Below, in pieces: positions 28,038-37,180 of a DNA stretch of 64,000 nucleotides (positions are counted from its first letter, which is position 1; every line of letters starts with the position of its first letter). The DNA is from Gracilimonas sediminicola (lineage in GTDB: Bacteria > Bacteroidota > Rhodothermia > Balneolales > Balneolaceae). The stretch spans positions 434,001 to 498,000 of the forward strand of contig NZ_JANDBC010000002.1 of NCBI RefSeq assembly GCF_024320785.1, written 5' to 3'. Below the pieces are notes generated by a model, which was not told where the DNA came from, searched no databases, and saw nothing but the letters and a program-made list of their open reading frames with translations. Position numbers and translations under genes: made by a program.

Positions 28038-29798
28038 ATGGCAACAACTGAAGTAACACCTTCCTCTTCAGGGAACGTACGAACATTAAAAGTTAAGCGG
28101 TTTAAGCCGTCCGAAGACCCTAAGAATACATACCTGACCGATGAAAAAGGTCTTTGGGCCTGGATGACGACAGTAGATCACAAGAAAATCGGACTTATGT
28201 ACCTGGGTTCGGTTGCCTTCTTCTTTCTGCTGGGTGGAGTGCTTGCTCTCTTATTAAGAACCGAGCTCCTGACCCCTGCAAAAACGTTCATCGAAGCCGA
28301 TACATACAACCAGTTCTTTACCCTGCACGGTGCCATTATGGTATTCTTTGTGCTGGTTCCCTCTATCCCGGCCGCATTAGGTAACTTTGTACTTCCCATG
28401 CAGCTTGGAGCCAAGGATGTAGCCTTCCCCCGGCTTAACCTCGCCAGTTTCTATATTTACGTGATTGGAGCCATCTTCACCTTTATTGCTTTAGCAAATA
28501 ATGGACTGGACACCGGCTGGACGTTCTACACACCCTACAGTACCACCTCTTCATCGAGTGTGATTTGGGTAACCTTGGGAGTCTTTATACTTGGTTTCTC
28601 CTCTATTTTAACCGGTACAAACTTTATTTCTACCATTCATAAGATGAGAGCTCCCGGTATTACCTGGGGCAAACTCCCATTGAATATCTGGGCGCTGTAT
28701 GCAACCAGTATCATTCAGGTATTAGCAACGCCCGTATTGGCGATCACGCTTTTACTGTTGACTATGGAGCGTTTCCTGGGAATCGGAATTTTTGACCCTG
28801 CTCTTGGCGGTGATCCCGTACTGTTCCAGCATTTCTTCTGGTTCTACTCACACCCTGCTGTATATATTATGATTGTCCCGGGTTTTGGAATCATTTCTGA
28901 AGTAATTACCACCTTTTCCAAGAAACACATCTTCGGGTACTGGGCGATTGCACTTTCGTCTCTTGCTATCGCATTTATTGGATTCCTCGTTTGGGGACAC
29001 CACATGTTTACCTCCGGTCAGTCTGCCGTGGCAACTACCGTATTTTCATTCCTGACTTTCCTCGTTGGTATTCCAACTGGTATTAAGATTCTAAACTGGA
29101 TCGCTACACTGTATAAGGGGTCAATCGAGATGAAGACTCCAATGCTTTATGTATTTATCTTCCTGTTCTTGTTCTCCATTGGAGGATTTACAGGGATTAT
29201 GCTTGGTGCTCTTTCAGCCGACATTCACCTGCACGACACATACTATGTGGTAGCTCACTTTCACTATGTAATGATGGGTGGAACCCTTATTGCTCTGTTG
29301 GCCGGACTCCACTACTGGTGGCCTAAGATGACCGGTAAGATGTACAATGAATTTCAGGCAAAAATCGGAGCCGTACTTATATTCGTCGGCTTCAACGTAA
29401 CCTTTCTCCCGCAGTTTATTATGGGATCACAAGGAATGCCGCGACGTTATTACAACTACATCGATCAGTTTACAATTTTCCATCAAACCTCAACCATTGG
29501 ATCATATATCCTTGGTGTTGGGTTTCTGCTTATCGCATATTACCTGATGAAGTCATTATTTACAGGTGAGAAAGCCGGATCTAACCCCTGGGGTAGTCGT
29601 GGACTGGAATGGCAGGCAACTTCACCGCCCGACTTCCACAACTTCGACCATACTCCGGTTATCATTAACGGACCATATGATTATCACAAACCGATGGAAG
29701 AATTCCAGCTTGGTCTTGCGGACTCTCATAACGGTCACGACCCAAGCCATGAGGCTGCAGAAGTGACTGCTGCCCGGAAGAAGGTAGAATCCAACTAA
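28038..29798 (+). CDS. coxA: caa3 oxidase subunit I, A2-type haem-copper oxidase
   Basis: This 586-residue, twelve-helix catalytic subunit starts two bases after coxB. Haem a ligand: His in [10 protein letters not shown]. CuB and cross-link site: Y270-S271-H272-P-A-V-Y276, then the pair H321-H322 in GHHMFTSG. Haem ligands also lie in [12 protein letters not shown]. The YSHPxVY form replaces the Glu of GHPEVY and marks the A2 subfamily, in which Tyr-Ser is thought to substitute for Glu in the D-channel, as reported for Rhodothermus marinus. It reduces O2 to water and pumps protons. Confidence 0.96.
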   Translation: MATTEVTPSSSGNVRTLKVKRFKPSEDPKNTYLTDEKGLWAWMTTVDHKKIGLMYLGSVAFFFLLGGVLALLLRTELLTPAKTFIEADTYNQFFTLHGAIMVFFVLVPSIPAALGNFVLPMQLGAKDVAFPRLNLASFYIYVIGAIFTFIALANNGLDTGWTFYTPYSTTSSSSVIWVTLGVFILGFSSILTGTNFISTIHKMRAPGITWGKLPLNIWALYATSIIQVLATPVLAITLLLLTMERFLGIGIFDPALGGDPVLFQHFFWFYSHPAVYIMIVPGFGIISEVITTFSKKHIFGYWAIALSSLAIAFIGFLVWGHHMFTSGQSAVATTVFSFLTFLVGIPTGIKILNWIATLYKGSIEMKTPMLYVFIFLFLFSIGGFTGIMLGALSADIHLHDTYYVVAHFHYVMMGGTLIALLAGLHYWWPKMTGKMYNEFQAKIGAVLIFVGFNVTFLPQFIMGSQGMPRRYYNYIDQFTIFHQTSTIGSYILGVGFLLIAYYLMKSLFTGEKAGSNPWGSRGLEWQATSPPDFHNFDHTPVIINGPYDYHKPMEEFQLGLADSHNGHDPSHEAAEVTAARKKVESN

Positions 29799-29833
29799 AA
29801 ATTTAAATTCAAACAACACAACTCGGGAAGTAA

Positions 29834-30484
29834 ATGGCGAATCATTCGACTTCACACCCCACGCATGTGCAGCATCACTTTGTTGACTCCGATCAGCAAT
29901 TTGACACCGCAAAAATGGGTATGTGGGTGTTCTTGGTAAACGAAATCCTATTCTTTGGCGGATTATTCTGTGCTTATATTATATATAGAGCATGGTATCC
30001 TGAACTTTTCACCGAAGCAGCCCTTGAGCTGAATACCTTTTGGGGAGCCGTAAACACGGTGGTTCTGATCGGTAGTAGTTTGACGGTAGCGATGGCTATA
30101 CGTTCCGTACAGAAAGACCAGATCAAAGGGCTTAAAATCAATCTCTTGATTACAATCGCTCTGGCTGTAGTGTTTATGGTGATTAAAGCTTTCGAGTATG
30201 CCCACAAATTTGAACTGGGAATCTTTCCGGGCGAATATTACACCTACGAAGGACTTGAACATGCTCAGGCAGCTATCTTCTTCAGCATCTATTACATGCT
30301 GACCGGCGTTCACGCCCTTCACGTAATCATCGGAATCGGGCTCATTTACTGGATTTACCTGCGTGCTAAGAAAGGAGAATTCAGCAGTGAATATTATACT
30401 CCTGTTGAGATCACCGGCCTGTACTGGCATTTGGTTGACCTCATCTGGATCTTCCTGTTTCCACTCCTCTATCTCATTGAATGA
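29834..30484 (+). CDS. coxC: Cytochrome c oxidase subunit III
   Basis: This 216-residue, five-helix protein is typical of bacterial subunit III. Landmarks are [19 protein letters not shown] near the N-terminus, [20 protein letters not shown], and the terminal [20 protein letters not shown]. It stabilises the catalytic core in the cytoplasmic membrane. The gene starts 35 bp after coxA and belongs to the same operon. The length is normal for the short (five-helix) form. Confidence 0.95.
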   Translation: MANHSTSHPTHVQHHFVDSDQQFDTAKMGMWVFLVNEILFFGGLFCAYIIYRAWYPELFTEAALELNTFWGAVNTVVLIGSSLTVAMAIRSVQKDQIKGLKINLLITIALAVVFMVIKAFEYAHKFELGIFPGEYYTYEGLEHAQAAIFFSIYYMLTGVHALHVIIGIGLIYWIYLRAKKGEFSSEYYTPVEITGLYWHLVDLIWIFLFPLLYLIE

Positions 30485-30530
30485 CAGAGATTGATATTAT
30501 CACCACCTAAGAACTTAGAATACAGATATT

Positions 30531-30848
30531 ATGAGCGCACATAATCACGAACATCACGTTTCTTCAGCAGGCCAGCTTTGGGCCGTTGGTACCGCATTGC
30601 TGATTTTGACTATCATTACCGTAGTACTGGCGAAATTTGTTGCCATTCCACCTCCCTTCGATGTAGTTACCGCCATGGCTGTTGCATTGGTAAAGGCATT
30701 TTTGGTAGCCGCATTTTTCATGAATCTGTATTGGGATGTTAAGTTCAACGCCATGCTGCTTATCATGGCCGTTTGTTTCTTTATACTGATGGTAGGCATT
30801 ACTTTGCTGGACACCATGTACAGAAACGATGTGGTTCCTTCTTTTTAG
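30531..30848 (+). CDS. Cytochrome c oxidase subunit IV (CyoD-like)
   Basis: This 105-residue protein has three predicted membrane helices (about 15-35, 42-63 and 73-94), the layout of prokaryotic oxidase subunit IV. Features include AMAVALVKAFLVAAFFMNLYWD. It has a His-rich N-terminus (HNHEHH). It is a small accessory subunit of the oxidase and the last gene of the operon; a terminator follows 25 bp later. Confidence 0.9.
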   Translation: MSAHNHEHHVSSAGQLWAVGTALLILTIITVVLAKFVAIPPPFDVVTAMAVALVKAFLVAAFFMNLYWDVKFNAMLLIMAVCFFILMVGITLLDTMYRNDVVPSF

Positions 30849-30873
30849 ATAACGGAACAGATTAAGAATTCTG

Positions 30874-30905
30874 AAGCCCCGTGCTAATCGCTCGGGGCTT
30901 TTTTT
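30874..30905 (+). terminator. Rho-independent terminator of the act-cox operon
   Basis: AAGCCCCG and CGGGGCTT form an 8-bp stem followed by a run of T. It lies 25 bp after the subunit IV stop and closes the roughly 13-kb respiratory operon. Confidence 0.92.
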
Positions 30906-30916
30906 ATGTTGTTTTT

Positions 30917-30960
30917 TTCCTGGCGTAGAGACACAAGATTTTGTGTCTCTACGCCAGGAA
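30917..30960. repeat. Perfect 20-bp inverted repeat, REP/MITE-like
   Basis: Two perfect 20-bp arms (30917-30936 and 30941-30960; left arm TTCCTGGCGTAGAGACACAA) are separated by GATT. There is no T-run after it, and a normal terminator already stands just upstream. The GTAGAGACnC...GnGTCTCTAC type of palindrome is, from memory, a dispersed element in several bacterial groups. Only one copy was noticed here. Confidence 0.85.
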
Positions 30961-31055
30961 CGTCACCAAATCCATTTAACCTTGTAAATAAAGGTAGCCC
31001 ATTCTGAATACTCTTCGCTGATTGTTATATTCGGATTCAACCAAAAACATTGTAC

Positions 31056-31931
31056 ATGAGCTTATCAAGAACCACCTTTGGATCCTTTGAATTATATACC
31101 ATCGAAACGGGAGACTTCCGCTTAGACGGCGGTGCTATGTTTGGCGTAGTTCCCAAAACGTTATGGTCGCGAGGGTTGCCGGCGGATGAGAAAAACCGCA
31201 TCCCCATGACCATGCGCTGCCTGCTTATAAAATCCAAAAACACCGGTAAGCTTTACCTTATTGACAACGGTGCCGGAACCAAGTTCAATGATAAAATGGA
31301 AGATATTTACCAGCTCGATTACAGCGTCAAGAACCTGGAGAACTCTTTTGAGCATCACGGGTTTTCTTTTGAGGATGTAACCGACATCATTTTTACACAC
31401 CTACATTTTGATCATTGCGGAGGCAGCAGCTTTTATAATGACGATGAAGAGCTGGAGTTAACCTTCCCGAATGCACAATATCATGTAGTGAAGAAGCACT
31501 GGGAAAATGCAACGAACCCCAATGCACGGGAAAAAGCCAGCTTTCTGCATGAAAACATCCAACCGCTTAAAGAATCCGGTAAGTTGAATCTGGTAGAAGA
31601 AAATCACGAATATGAAGCCGACCTTTCCGCCATTAATGTTGACGGGCATACCATTGGTCAACAGTTGCCGAAAATTGAATCTACTGAAGGGTCGATTGTT
31701 TTCGTAGCGGATTTATTGCCTACCCATGTCCACGTTCCCCTTCCCTGGGTAATGGGGTATGATATGTATCCGGTTCAAACGCTCAGTGAAAAAGATGCGT
31801 TTTTAAAACAGGCCGCGGAAAACAATTGGAACTTGTATTTAGAGCATGATGCCCATCAGGAAATCATCCGCATTGAGCACAATGACGGACGGTTCTCAGT
31901 AGCTGAAACCCTGACGCTGAATGACTTCTGA
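31056..31931 (+). CDS. MBL-fold metallo-hydrolase
   Basis: ATG 31056 is chosen over a TTG two codons upstream. The 291-residue protein has the metallo-beta-lactamase-fold zinc motif HLHFDH (H115, H117, D119, H120), a later His in VDGHTIGQQ, the Asp in VFVADLLPTH and a final His in LEHDAH. The size and layout resemble lactonase-like or N-acyl-homoserine-lactonase-related members, but substrate cannot be assigned. It has no signal peptide, so it is cytoplasmic. It stands alone between the oxidase operon and a DUF4175-like gene 60 bp downstream. Confidence 0.88.
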   Translation: MSLSRTTFGSFELYTIETGDFRLDGGAMFGVVPKTLWSRGLPADEKNRIPMTMRCLLIKSKNTGKLYLIDNGAGTKFNDKMEDIYQLDYSVKNLENSFEHHGFSFEDVTDIIFTHLHFDHCGGSSFYNDDEELELTFPNAQYHVVKKHWENATNPNAREKASFLHENIQPLKESGKLNLVEENHEYEADLSAINVDGHTIGQQLPKIESTEGSIVFVADLLPTHVHVPLPWVMGYDMYPVQTLSEKDAFLKQAAENNWNLYLEHDAHQEIIRIEHNDGRFSVAETLTLNDF

Positions 31932-31991
31932 CTGCAATAAATAGTCTTACAAGAAGTTTTTATCACACACTTCTCTTTCTTATAGTAGCAC

Positions 31992-34900
31992 ATGGCAAAT
32001 ACCGGCAAGCAAACATCCAGTCAAAAAGTTGAAACCCTCCTCAGGGAGGCTTATCAGTCTGTACAGTCTAAACAAAGGCTGAGTTTACTGCTACGATCTG
32101 CTTTGATTGTACTTGCCGGCTTTACCGCTTTTATTATCACCGAACATGTGTTTTACCTCTCCGTTGCTTCCAAATCGGTAGTACTTGGCGTGTTAATTTC
32201 AGCCGCAGCTTTTTCTTTATGGAAAGGCTTAAGCAGCTCAAATCCAGCCAGTTTCAGGGAGTTTTACCGCGAATTTAGCCGGGAAAGCAACTTACCGGAA
32301 CTTAAGGACACCCTCGATTTAGAAAAATCATCGTCAGGAAACCGAGCGCTGGTAGATGCCGCTATTCTTCAAAACCTGGGTAAAATTGAAACTCAACGGC
32401 TTCAGAATACTTTAACCGAATACACAAAGAGTTCTGACAGTCATAAAAGTTATTCGCGGTTATTCACACTTTCTATCGCCACGCTGGCAGTACTTGGAAT
32501 CACTGCCTTTAATTTCAATGCTGCAACTCAGCGATCTTTTACGTTTTGGGAATCCTACTCCAAGCCCAATCCTTTTCTATATACCGTTTCCCCGGGTGAT
32601 GTGACCGTTGAACAGGGAAGTCCGTTTCAGGTAGAGGTTCAATTCACCGGTGATCTAATTCCGAGAGACGTAAGTTTGCGTATAAAAACATCGGTTGAGG
32701 AAGAGTTCAGAACGCGGGCTATGGAGGCCTCCGGCACCTACTTCCGGTCAATTCCTCAGGATTTGAACAACAAGATGCAGTACTACGTGGAGATGGATGG
32801 CTACCAAAGTGAGCTGTTTACCGCCGATGTGCAATTGCGTCCACGTTTCAGTGAACTACAGGCCACTGTTATACCGCCGAAATACACCGAGCTTGATTCA
32901 TCCATTATTTCCTATCCTATTTCTCAGCTCAGGGCGTATGAAGGTTCAACCGTTAAGCTGTCCGGTTCGCTTAATAAAATGGCATCTTACTTGCAGATGT
33001 ACACATCTACCGAGCTCTTGGATTTATTTGTGGAACAAGACAGTACCTTTAGCTATGAAATTGAGGTATCTCGTCCCGACACCCTTCGCTTTCACATTGA
33101 AGATGAAAGCGGACTTACCAATCAGAATCCATTTCAAATCATTGTAGTACCACAGGCTGATGAATATCCCCTGGTGGAATTGCTGGAACCGGAAGAATCC
33201 ATTCAACAAGTAAACCCCACTGAGCTGGAACTTTTATATCGGGCAACCGACGACTTTGGTTTGACTTCAGCCAACCTCAATTATGAACTCAGGCGAGCTT
33301 ATGTGGAAGAGCCTGTCACCGGCTCCCTCCCTCTGAAAAAGCCACAAGAAGGTGCTCTTCAACCCTATGTTTGGGACCTTCAACCCTTTGAATTAAAACC
33401 GCAGGATGAACTTACCTTCTGGATTTCTGCAAGTGATAATGACCGGTACAACGGCTTTAAATCTTCGAATTCCCAAAAGCTGAAGCTGACCGTCCCCTCT
33501 ATGGTAGATTACTTTGAAGACGTGGATAAAAAGGAAGACGATGTGGAATCCGAACTCGAAGATATCTCAAAGTCTTTTGAGGAAACCCAGCGTCAGTACG
33601 AGGAATTCAAAGAAAGAATGAAAGACAATCCAGAGAATACCGGCTACGAGGAAAAGCGGGAACTGGAGCAGGTTCAGAAACAGCAGGAGGAAGTTCAAAA
33701 GAAAATTGATGAACTGAATAAGAAGTTTGAAGAGCTCAAAGAGGAGATGAGCAGGGACAATATGCTTTCAGAGGAAACTCAGAAAGCCTACGACGAGCTC
33801 CAAAAACTGATGGAGGAGATTGATGATCCTGCCTTTCGTGAAGCCATGGAGAAACTGCAGGAACAACTGGGACAAATGAACCCGGAGCAGCTTCGGCAAG
33901 CGATGGAAAATCTCGAGTTTAATGAGGAATTATATCGGGAACGACTGGAACGGACCGTCGAACTTTTCAAGCAACTGAAGCTCAATTCCGATCTTGATAA
34001 GCTGGCGAAGTCCTTCGAAGACATGGCCCGGAAAGAAGAAGAACGAGCTCAGAAAGAGGAAACAGACCCGGGTATATCAGCCCAAAACCGAGAGCAGCAA
34101 CTGGAGCAATCCTTAAAAGAAAATGAGAAGCTTAAAAACCAGGTGGATTCTCTTTCTAACAACACCTCTGCCAAGAATGAAAAAGCTGTTAGTGAATTTC
34201 AGGAAGAAACCCGGCAGGAACTGGAACAACTAAGTGATGATTTAAAGGAAGAAATTGAGTCCGGGGACCAATCAGGAGAACAAGGAGAACAAGGAGAACA
34301 AGGAGAACAGAATACGGATCAAAATTCTCAAAGCCAGCAGGACAATCAGAATCAACAGAACAACCGGCAACAGAAATATGAGCAGTTGGCCAAGAATACC
34401 CGAAGCATGATGCAGAACATGGGCCAGCAGCAGATGAACATTAACATTGCCGGTTTGCAGTACGTCTTATATTCTCTGCTGAATTTATCCCTTGAACAGG
34501 AAGATTTAACCACCCTTGCTTCAGCCACTGAAAACCGAAGTCAGGCCTATGTGAGCTATGCCCGCAACCAGCGAAATGTGGAGGAGATATTTAAATCCGT
34601 CTCTGATTCCCTGTTTCAACTTTCAGCTGAAATACCCCAGTTCTCCAATCAAATTAACCGCAAAAAACTGGAGGTTGAGAAACGACTGCAGCGATCTCTG
34701 GAGCAAATGTCGGAGCGAAACCGAAGTCAGTCGTCGGTAGCTTCCCGCCAGGCTTTGGGAGGTATAAATGATATTTCTTTTATGATTGCAAACCTGCTTG
34801 AGCAGCTTCAGAACTCCCAAAGCGGTGGTGGCGGAGGTGGAATGAGTATGCAGCAAATGATGGAGCAGCTCCAGCAATCCGGACAAATGCAGCAGCAGCT

Positions 34901-35411
34901 AAACCAACAGCTTCAGGATATCATTAACGACATGCAGGGAGAGCGGCTCAATCAAAACCAGATGGAGCGATTGAACCAGATTGCCAAGCAACAAAACCGA
35001 ATTCGCAAACAACTCCAGGAGCTGCAACAGCAAGGCGAGATGGACGGAGATCGCATTGGCAGCGAGCTTGAACGTATGATTGAAGACATGGAGGATACCA
35101 TCAACGATCTACGAGGCGGTTCCGCAGATCCTACCATGGTGGAGAGGCAGCAAAATATTTTATCACGCATGTTGCAGGCCGAGCAAGCTATGCAGGAACG
35201 GGGCGAGGAAGAAAAACGGGAAGGCAATCTGGCACAGGAGTTTGAACAATCCCGTCCTCCTGAAATGACGCTTGAGGAGCTTCAAAAAGAAATCAGAAAT
35301 CGTCTGAACGACCCGAACTTCACCAAATACTCCCCGGACTATCAACGACTGATTGAAAACTATTTCGAGCTGCTAAAAAGCCTTCAGGAACAGCAAGAAA
35401 GTATCAACTGA
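31992..35411 (+). CDS. DUF4175-like membrane protein with long coiled coil
   Basis: This 1139-residue protein has two N-terminal membrane helices (about 36-55 and 60-77) and a third hydrophobic segment at about 155-172. A beta-rich periplasmic part follows to about 500. A very long Glu/Gln/Lys-rich coiled coil runs from about 515, broken by a Gly-Glu-Gln repeat and a Gln/Asn tract (about 755-800). This layout fits the DUF4175 family of Bacteroidota, often found near Bat/VWA genes; a BatA-like gene lies about 1.8 kb downstream on the other strand. The biochemical role is unknown. Two composite repeats follow directly after the stop. Confidence 0.8.
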   Translation: MANTGKQTSSQKVETLLREAYQSVQSKQRLSLLLRSALIVLAGFTAFIITEHVFYLSVASKSVVLGVLISAAAFSLWKGLSSSNPASFREFYREFSRESNLPELKDTLDLEKSSSGNRALVDAAILQNLGKIETQRLQNTLTEYTKSSDSHKSYSRLFTLSIATLAVLGITAFNFNAATQRSFTFWESYSKPNPFLYTVSPGDVTVEQGSPFQVEVQFTGDLIPRDVSLRIKTSVEEEFRTRAMEASGTYFRSIPQDLNNKMQYYVEMDGYQSELFTADVQLRPRFSELQATVIPPKYTELDSSIISYPISQLRAYEGSTVKLSGSLNKMASYLQMYTSTELLDLFVEQDSTFSYEIEVSRPDTLRFHIEDESGLTNQNPFQIIVVPQADEYPLVELLEPEESIQQVNPTELELLYRATDDFGLTSANLNYELRRAYVEEPVTGSLPLKKPQEGALQPYVWDLQPFELKPQDELTFWISASDNDRYNGFKSSNSQKLKLTVPSMVDYFEDVDKKEDDVESELEDISKSFEETQRQYEEFKERMKDNPENTGYEEKRELEQVQKQQEEVQKKIDELNKKFEELKEEMSRDNMLSEETQKAYDELQKLMEEIDDPAFREAMEKLQEQLGQMNPEQLRQAMENLEFNEELYRERLERTVELFKQLKLNSDLDKLAKSFEDMARKEEERAQKEETDPGISAQNREQQLEQSLKENEKLKNQVDSLSNNTSAKNEKAVSEFQEETRQELEQLSDDLKEEIESGDQSGEQGEQGEQGEQNTDQNSQSQQDNQNQQNNRQQKYEQLAKNTRSMMQNMGQQQMNINIAGLQYVLYSLLNLSLEQEDLTTLASATENRSQAYVSYARNQRNVEEIFKSVSDSLFQLSAEIPQFSNQINRKKLEVEKRLQRSLEQMSERNRSQSSVASRQALGGINDISFMIANLLEQLQNSQSGGGGGGMSMQQMMEQLQQSGQMQQQLNQQLQDIINDMQGERLNQNQMERLNQIAKQQNRIRKQLQELQQQGEMDGDRIGSELERMIEDMEDTINDLRGGSADPTMVERQQNILSRMLQAEQAMQERGEEEKREGNLAQEFEQSRPPEMTLEELQKEIRNRLNDPNFTKYSPDYQRLIENYFELLKSLQEQQESIN
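34275..34310 (+). repeat. In-frame 9-bp tandem repeat encoding Gly-Glu-Gln
   Basis: The unit GGAGAACAA is repeated four times with the last base changed, inside the coiled-coil gene. It encodes GEQ repeats, so copy changes would preserve the frame and only lengthen the linker. Confidence 0.9.
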
Positions 35412-35425
35412 ATGCTGCCCTTCAT

Positions 35426-35622
35426 TTGAACCATGATTTACAAGATTAACCGGTTTTCCTTGATTACCCTATTAATCCTACCAATCCTTAAATCTCAAAA
35501 ATCATGGTTCAAAACCCGAATCCCATTCCGCTATTCTCTGCAAAACCCAGTAAAAATCTTACTAAGGAGTCCTTTCCCCTTACCAAGGGGAAAGATAGAA
35601 AGGGGTCTGCTTGTCATGGCAT
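35426..35622 (+). repeat. Composite repeat copy A
   Basis: The left module (35426-35513) begins TTGAACCATGATTTACAAG and ends ATCATGGTTCAA, giving terminal inverted arms. A spacer of about 50 bp follows, then a right module with the palindrome TTTCCCCTT-ACC-AAGGGGAAA at 35573-35593 and GGGGTCTG. It lies between the DUF4175-like gene and copy B. Confidence 0.88.
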
Positions 35623-35647
35623 AACCTTTTGATTCAACCACCATGCA

Positions 35648-35847
35648 TTAGAACCATGATTTACAAGATTAACCGGATTTTCCTTGATTACCCCTATTCA
35701 ATCCTAAGAATCCTTAAATCCCAAAAATCATGGTTCAAAGCACGAATCCCTTTCTTCTAAACTCAGCTAAACCCAGCAAAATTTTACTAAAGCGTCCTTT
35801 CCCCTTACCAAGGGGAAAGACAGATAGGGGTCTGCTTGCCAAGGCTA
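35648..35847 (+). repeat. Composite repeat copy B
   Basis: This is a full copy in tandem with copy A at a period of about 222 bp and with the same orientation. It ends a few bases before the stop of the HAD gene on the other strand. Left arm GAACCATGATTTACAAGATT, right arm CATGGTTCAA, then the palindromic CCCCTTACCAAGGGG module. Confidence 0.88.
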
Positions 35848-35860
35848 CCAAGTTTAAGCT

Positions 35861-36616
35861 TCAAGCAGAAACCAGACTCTTATTATAAGCTATAATCTCT
35901 TCATAAGTTTCCAGGACGCCTTCGGTTGTTTCTTTGGTGACGTAGTCAACAGCGTCCTTTACAAACGACTTGGCGTTTAATGGAGCAAATGATTTTCCAA
36001 CAATTTCCAAGCCCGGCATATCTCCGCTGCTATCACCGATGTAGGCGACTTCATTCAGGTCAATTTCAAGAAGTTCACAGAGTAAGCGAATACCCACGCC
36101 TTTGTTGGCTTTTTTCAGAATGATGTTAACCGAAATATCGGTAGCGTGAACTTCAAACATTGGGTATCGCTCAGGCACATAATTCAGCACTTCCTGATGC
36201 ATGAGGGCGACCTTTGAAGGGTCAGGATTCACCAACCCCACGTCTGTGTACTTGGCAAATTCCGGATAGGTGCCTTTGTAATTCTTGACCAACGTACCGT
36301 TTATCCAGTCCTGGATTTCTGCAACGGCTGCTTTGGCTTCATCATTAAAATGAGGGTTCCATGTAATTTCATTAGTGTTGAAATCATACATTCCCCCTCC
36401 GCTTTCAAAAACCATAGGGATGTTCACGTCCAGCCACTGGGCAACGCATTCTACATAAGGGAACGGACGACCGGAGCAGATGGTCAGAGCCGGAATTTCC
36501 TCCACTTCTCTGCTACGCTGATTTAGTTCTTTAATCTTAGTTACCGCCTCCCAGTTTGGACTTACAAAGGGATGAGAAATACAGCCGTCTAAATCGGTGA
36601 TGAATAGCTTAATCAT
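35861..36616 (-). CDS. HAD-superfamily hydrolase (Cof/phosphoglycolate-phosphatase-like)
   Basis: This 251-residue cytoplasmic protein carries HAD motif I (FITDLDGCIS, nucleophile D8 and D10) and motif II in TICSGRPF. The C-terminal GIRLLCELL supplies a motif III region, and motif IV is YIGDSSGDMPGLE. The inserted cap between motifs II and III is of type IIB, as in Cof-like sugar phosphatases and archaeal phosphoglycolate phosphatases. The substrate is not determinable. The gene is convergent with the DUF4175-like gene, with two composite repeats between them. Confidence 0.88.
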   Translation of the reverse strand: MIKLFITDLDGCISHPFVSPNWEAVTKIKELNQRSREVEEIPALTICSGRPFPYVECVAQWLDVNIPMVFESGGGMYDFNTNEITWNPHFNDEAKAAVAEIQDWINGTLVKNYKGTYPEFAKYTDVGLVNPDPSKVALMHQEVLNYVPERYPMFEVHATDISVNIILKKANKGVGIRLLCELLEIDLNEVAYIGDSSGDMPGLEIVGKSFAPLNAKSFVKDAVDYVTKETTEGVLETYEEIIAYNKSLVSA

Positions 36617-36666
36617 GAAATAAAATAGATAAGTGTGAGTAAGATTAAATTAAGGGTACATAAGAA

Positions 36667-37170
36667 TTACCGGCCAAAGTCATCTTCAAGCCGGACGATA
36701 TCGTCTTCATCCGAGGGATTTTCTGCATCCACATGCTGCCATATTTCTGCGATAATCCCCCATTTGTCAAGGCCAACTAATCGGTGGCGTTCGCCCTTTT
36801 CAAGGGTTATCAGGTCTCCTGACTTATATTCAAGCACTTCTCCCTGTTCATCCGACTTACTTCGAACTATACCTACAGGGCCTTCAACTACCTGCCACAT
36901 TTCAGCCCGGCGATGATGATACTGCCAGGAAAGTCTTTTACCAGGTTCCACCAAAAGAATCTTGGGGCTTAGTTTGCCGGAGATATTCACATCACTCATC
37001 TCAACGTCATCATCAAAATAGGTATCGATAAATTTTTGAGCCTGATCCTCATCAATAACAAAAAAACCACCCCAGGGACGATTCAAGTCATGAGCTTTTA
37101 TCTCAAACCCCTGTTCTTCCAATTTCTTTTTCGTCTTGTTGAATAGCTGTTCTTTCTTTGTTGAACTCAT
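36667..37170 (-). CDS. Cupin-domain protein (phosphomannose isomerase II-like)
   Basis: ATG 37170 gives 167 residues and begins 10 bp after the VWA gene; the longer frame would run into that gene. The cupin motif is clear: LSWQYHHRRAEMWQVVEGPV (His pair and Glu as metal ligands) and later GERHRLVG. This matches the small mannose-6-phosphate isomerase type II cupins, which isomerise or epimerise sugars or bind them. With the polysaccharide genes 1.5 kb away a sugar-related role is plausible, but that is inference. Confidence 0.82.
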   Translation of the reverse strand: MSSTKKEQLFNKTKKKLEEQGFEIKAHDLNRPWGGFFVIDEDQAQKFIDTYFDDDVEMSDVNISGKLSPKILLVEPGKRLSWQYHHRRAEMWQVVEGPVGIVRSKSDEQGEVLEYKSGDLITLEKGERHRLVGLDKWGIIAEIWQHVDAENPSDEDDIVRLEDDFGR

Positions 37171-37180
37171 TTTAAAACTA

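Noticed and set aside
29963-30430. 155-residue open frame opposite coxC
   Set aside because: It is fully antisense to a conserved oxidase subunit and has no family features.
30917-30960. Terminator for the MBL gene or the oxidase operon
   Set aside because: No T-run follows the stem in either useful direction and a full terminator is just upstream.
35433-35624. 63-residue open frame after the DUF4175-like gene
   Set aside because: It lies wholly inside composite repeat copy A and is not kept open in the other copies.
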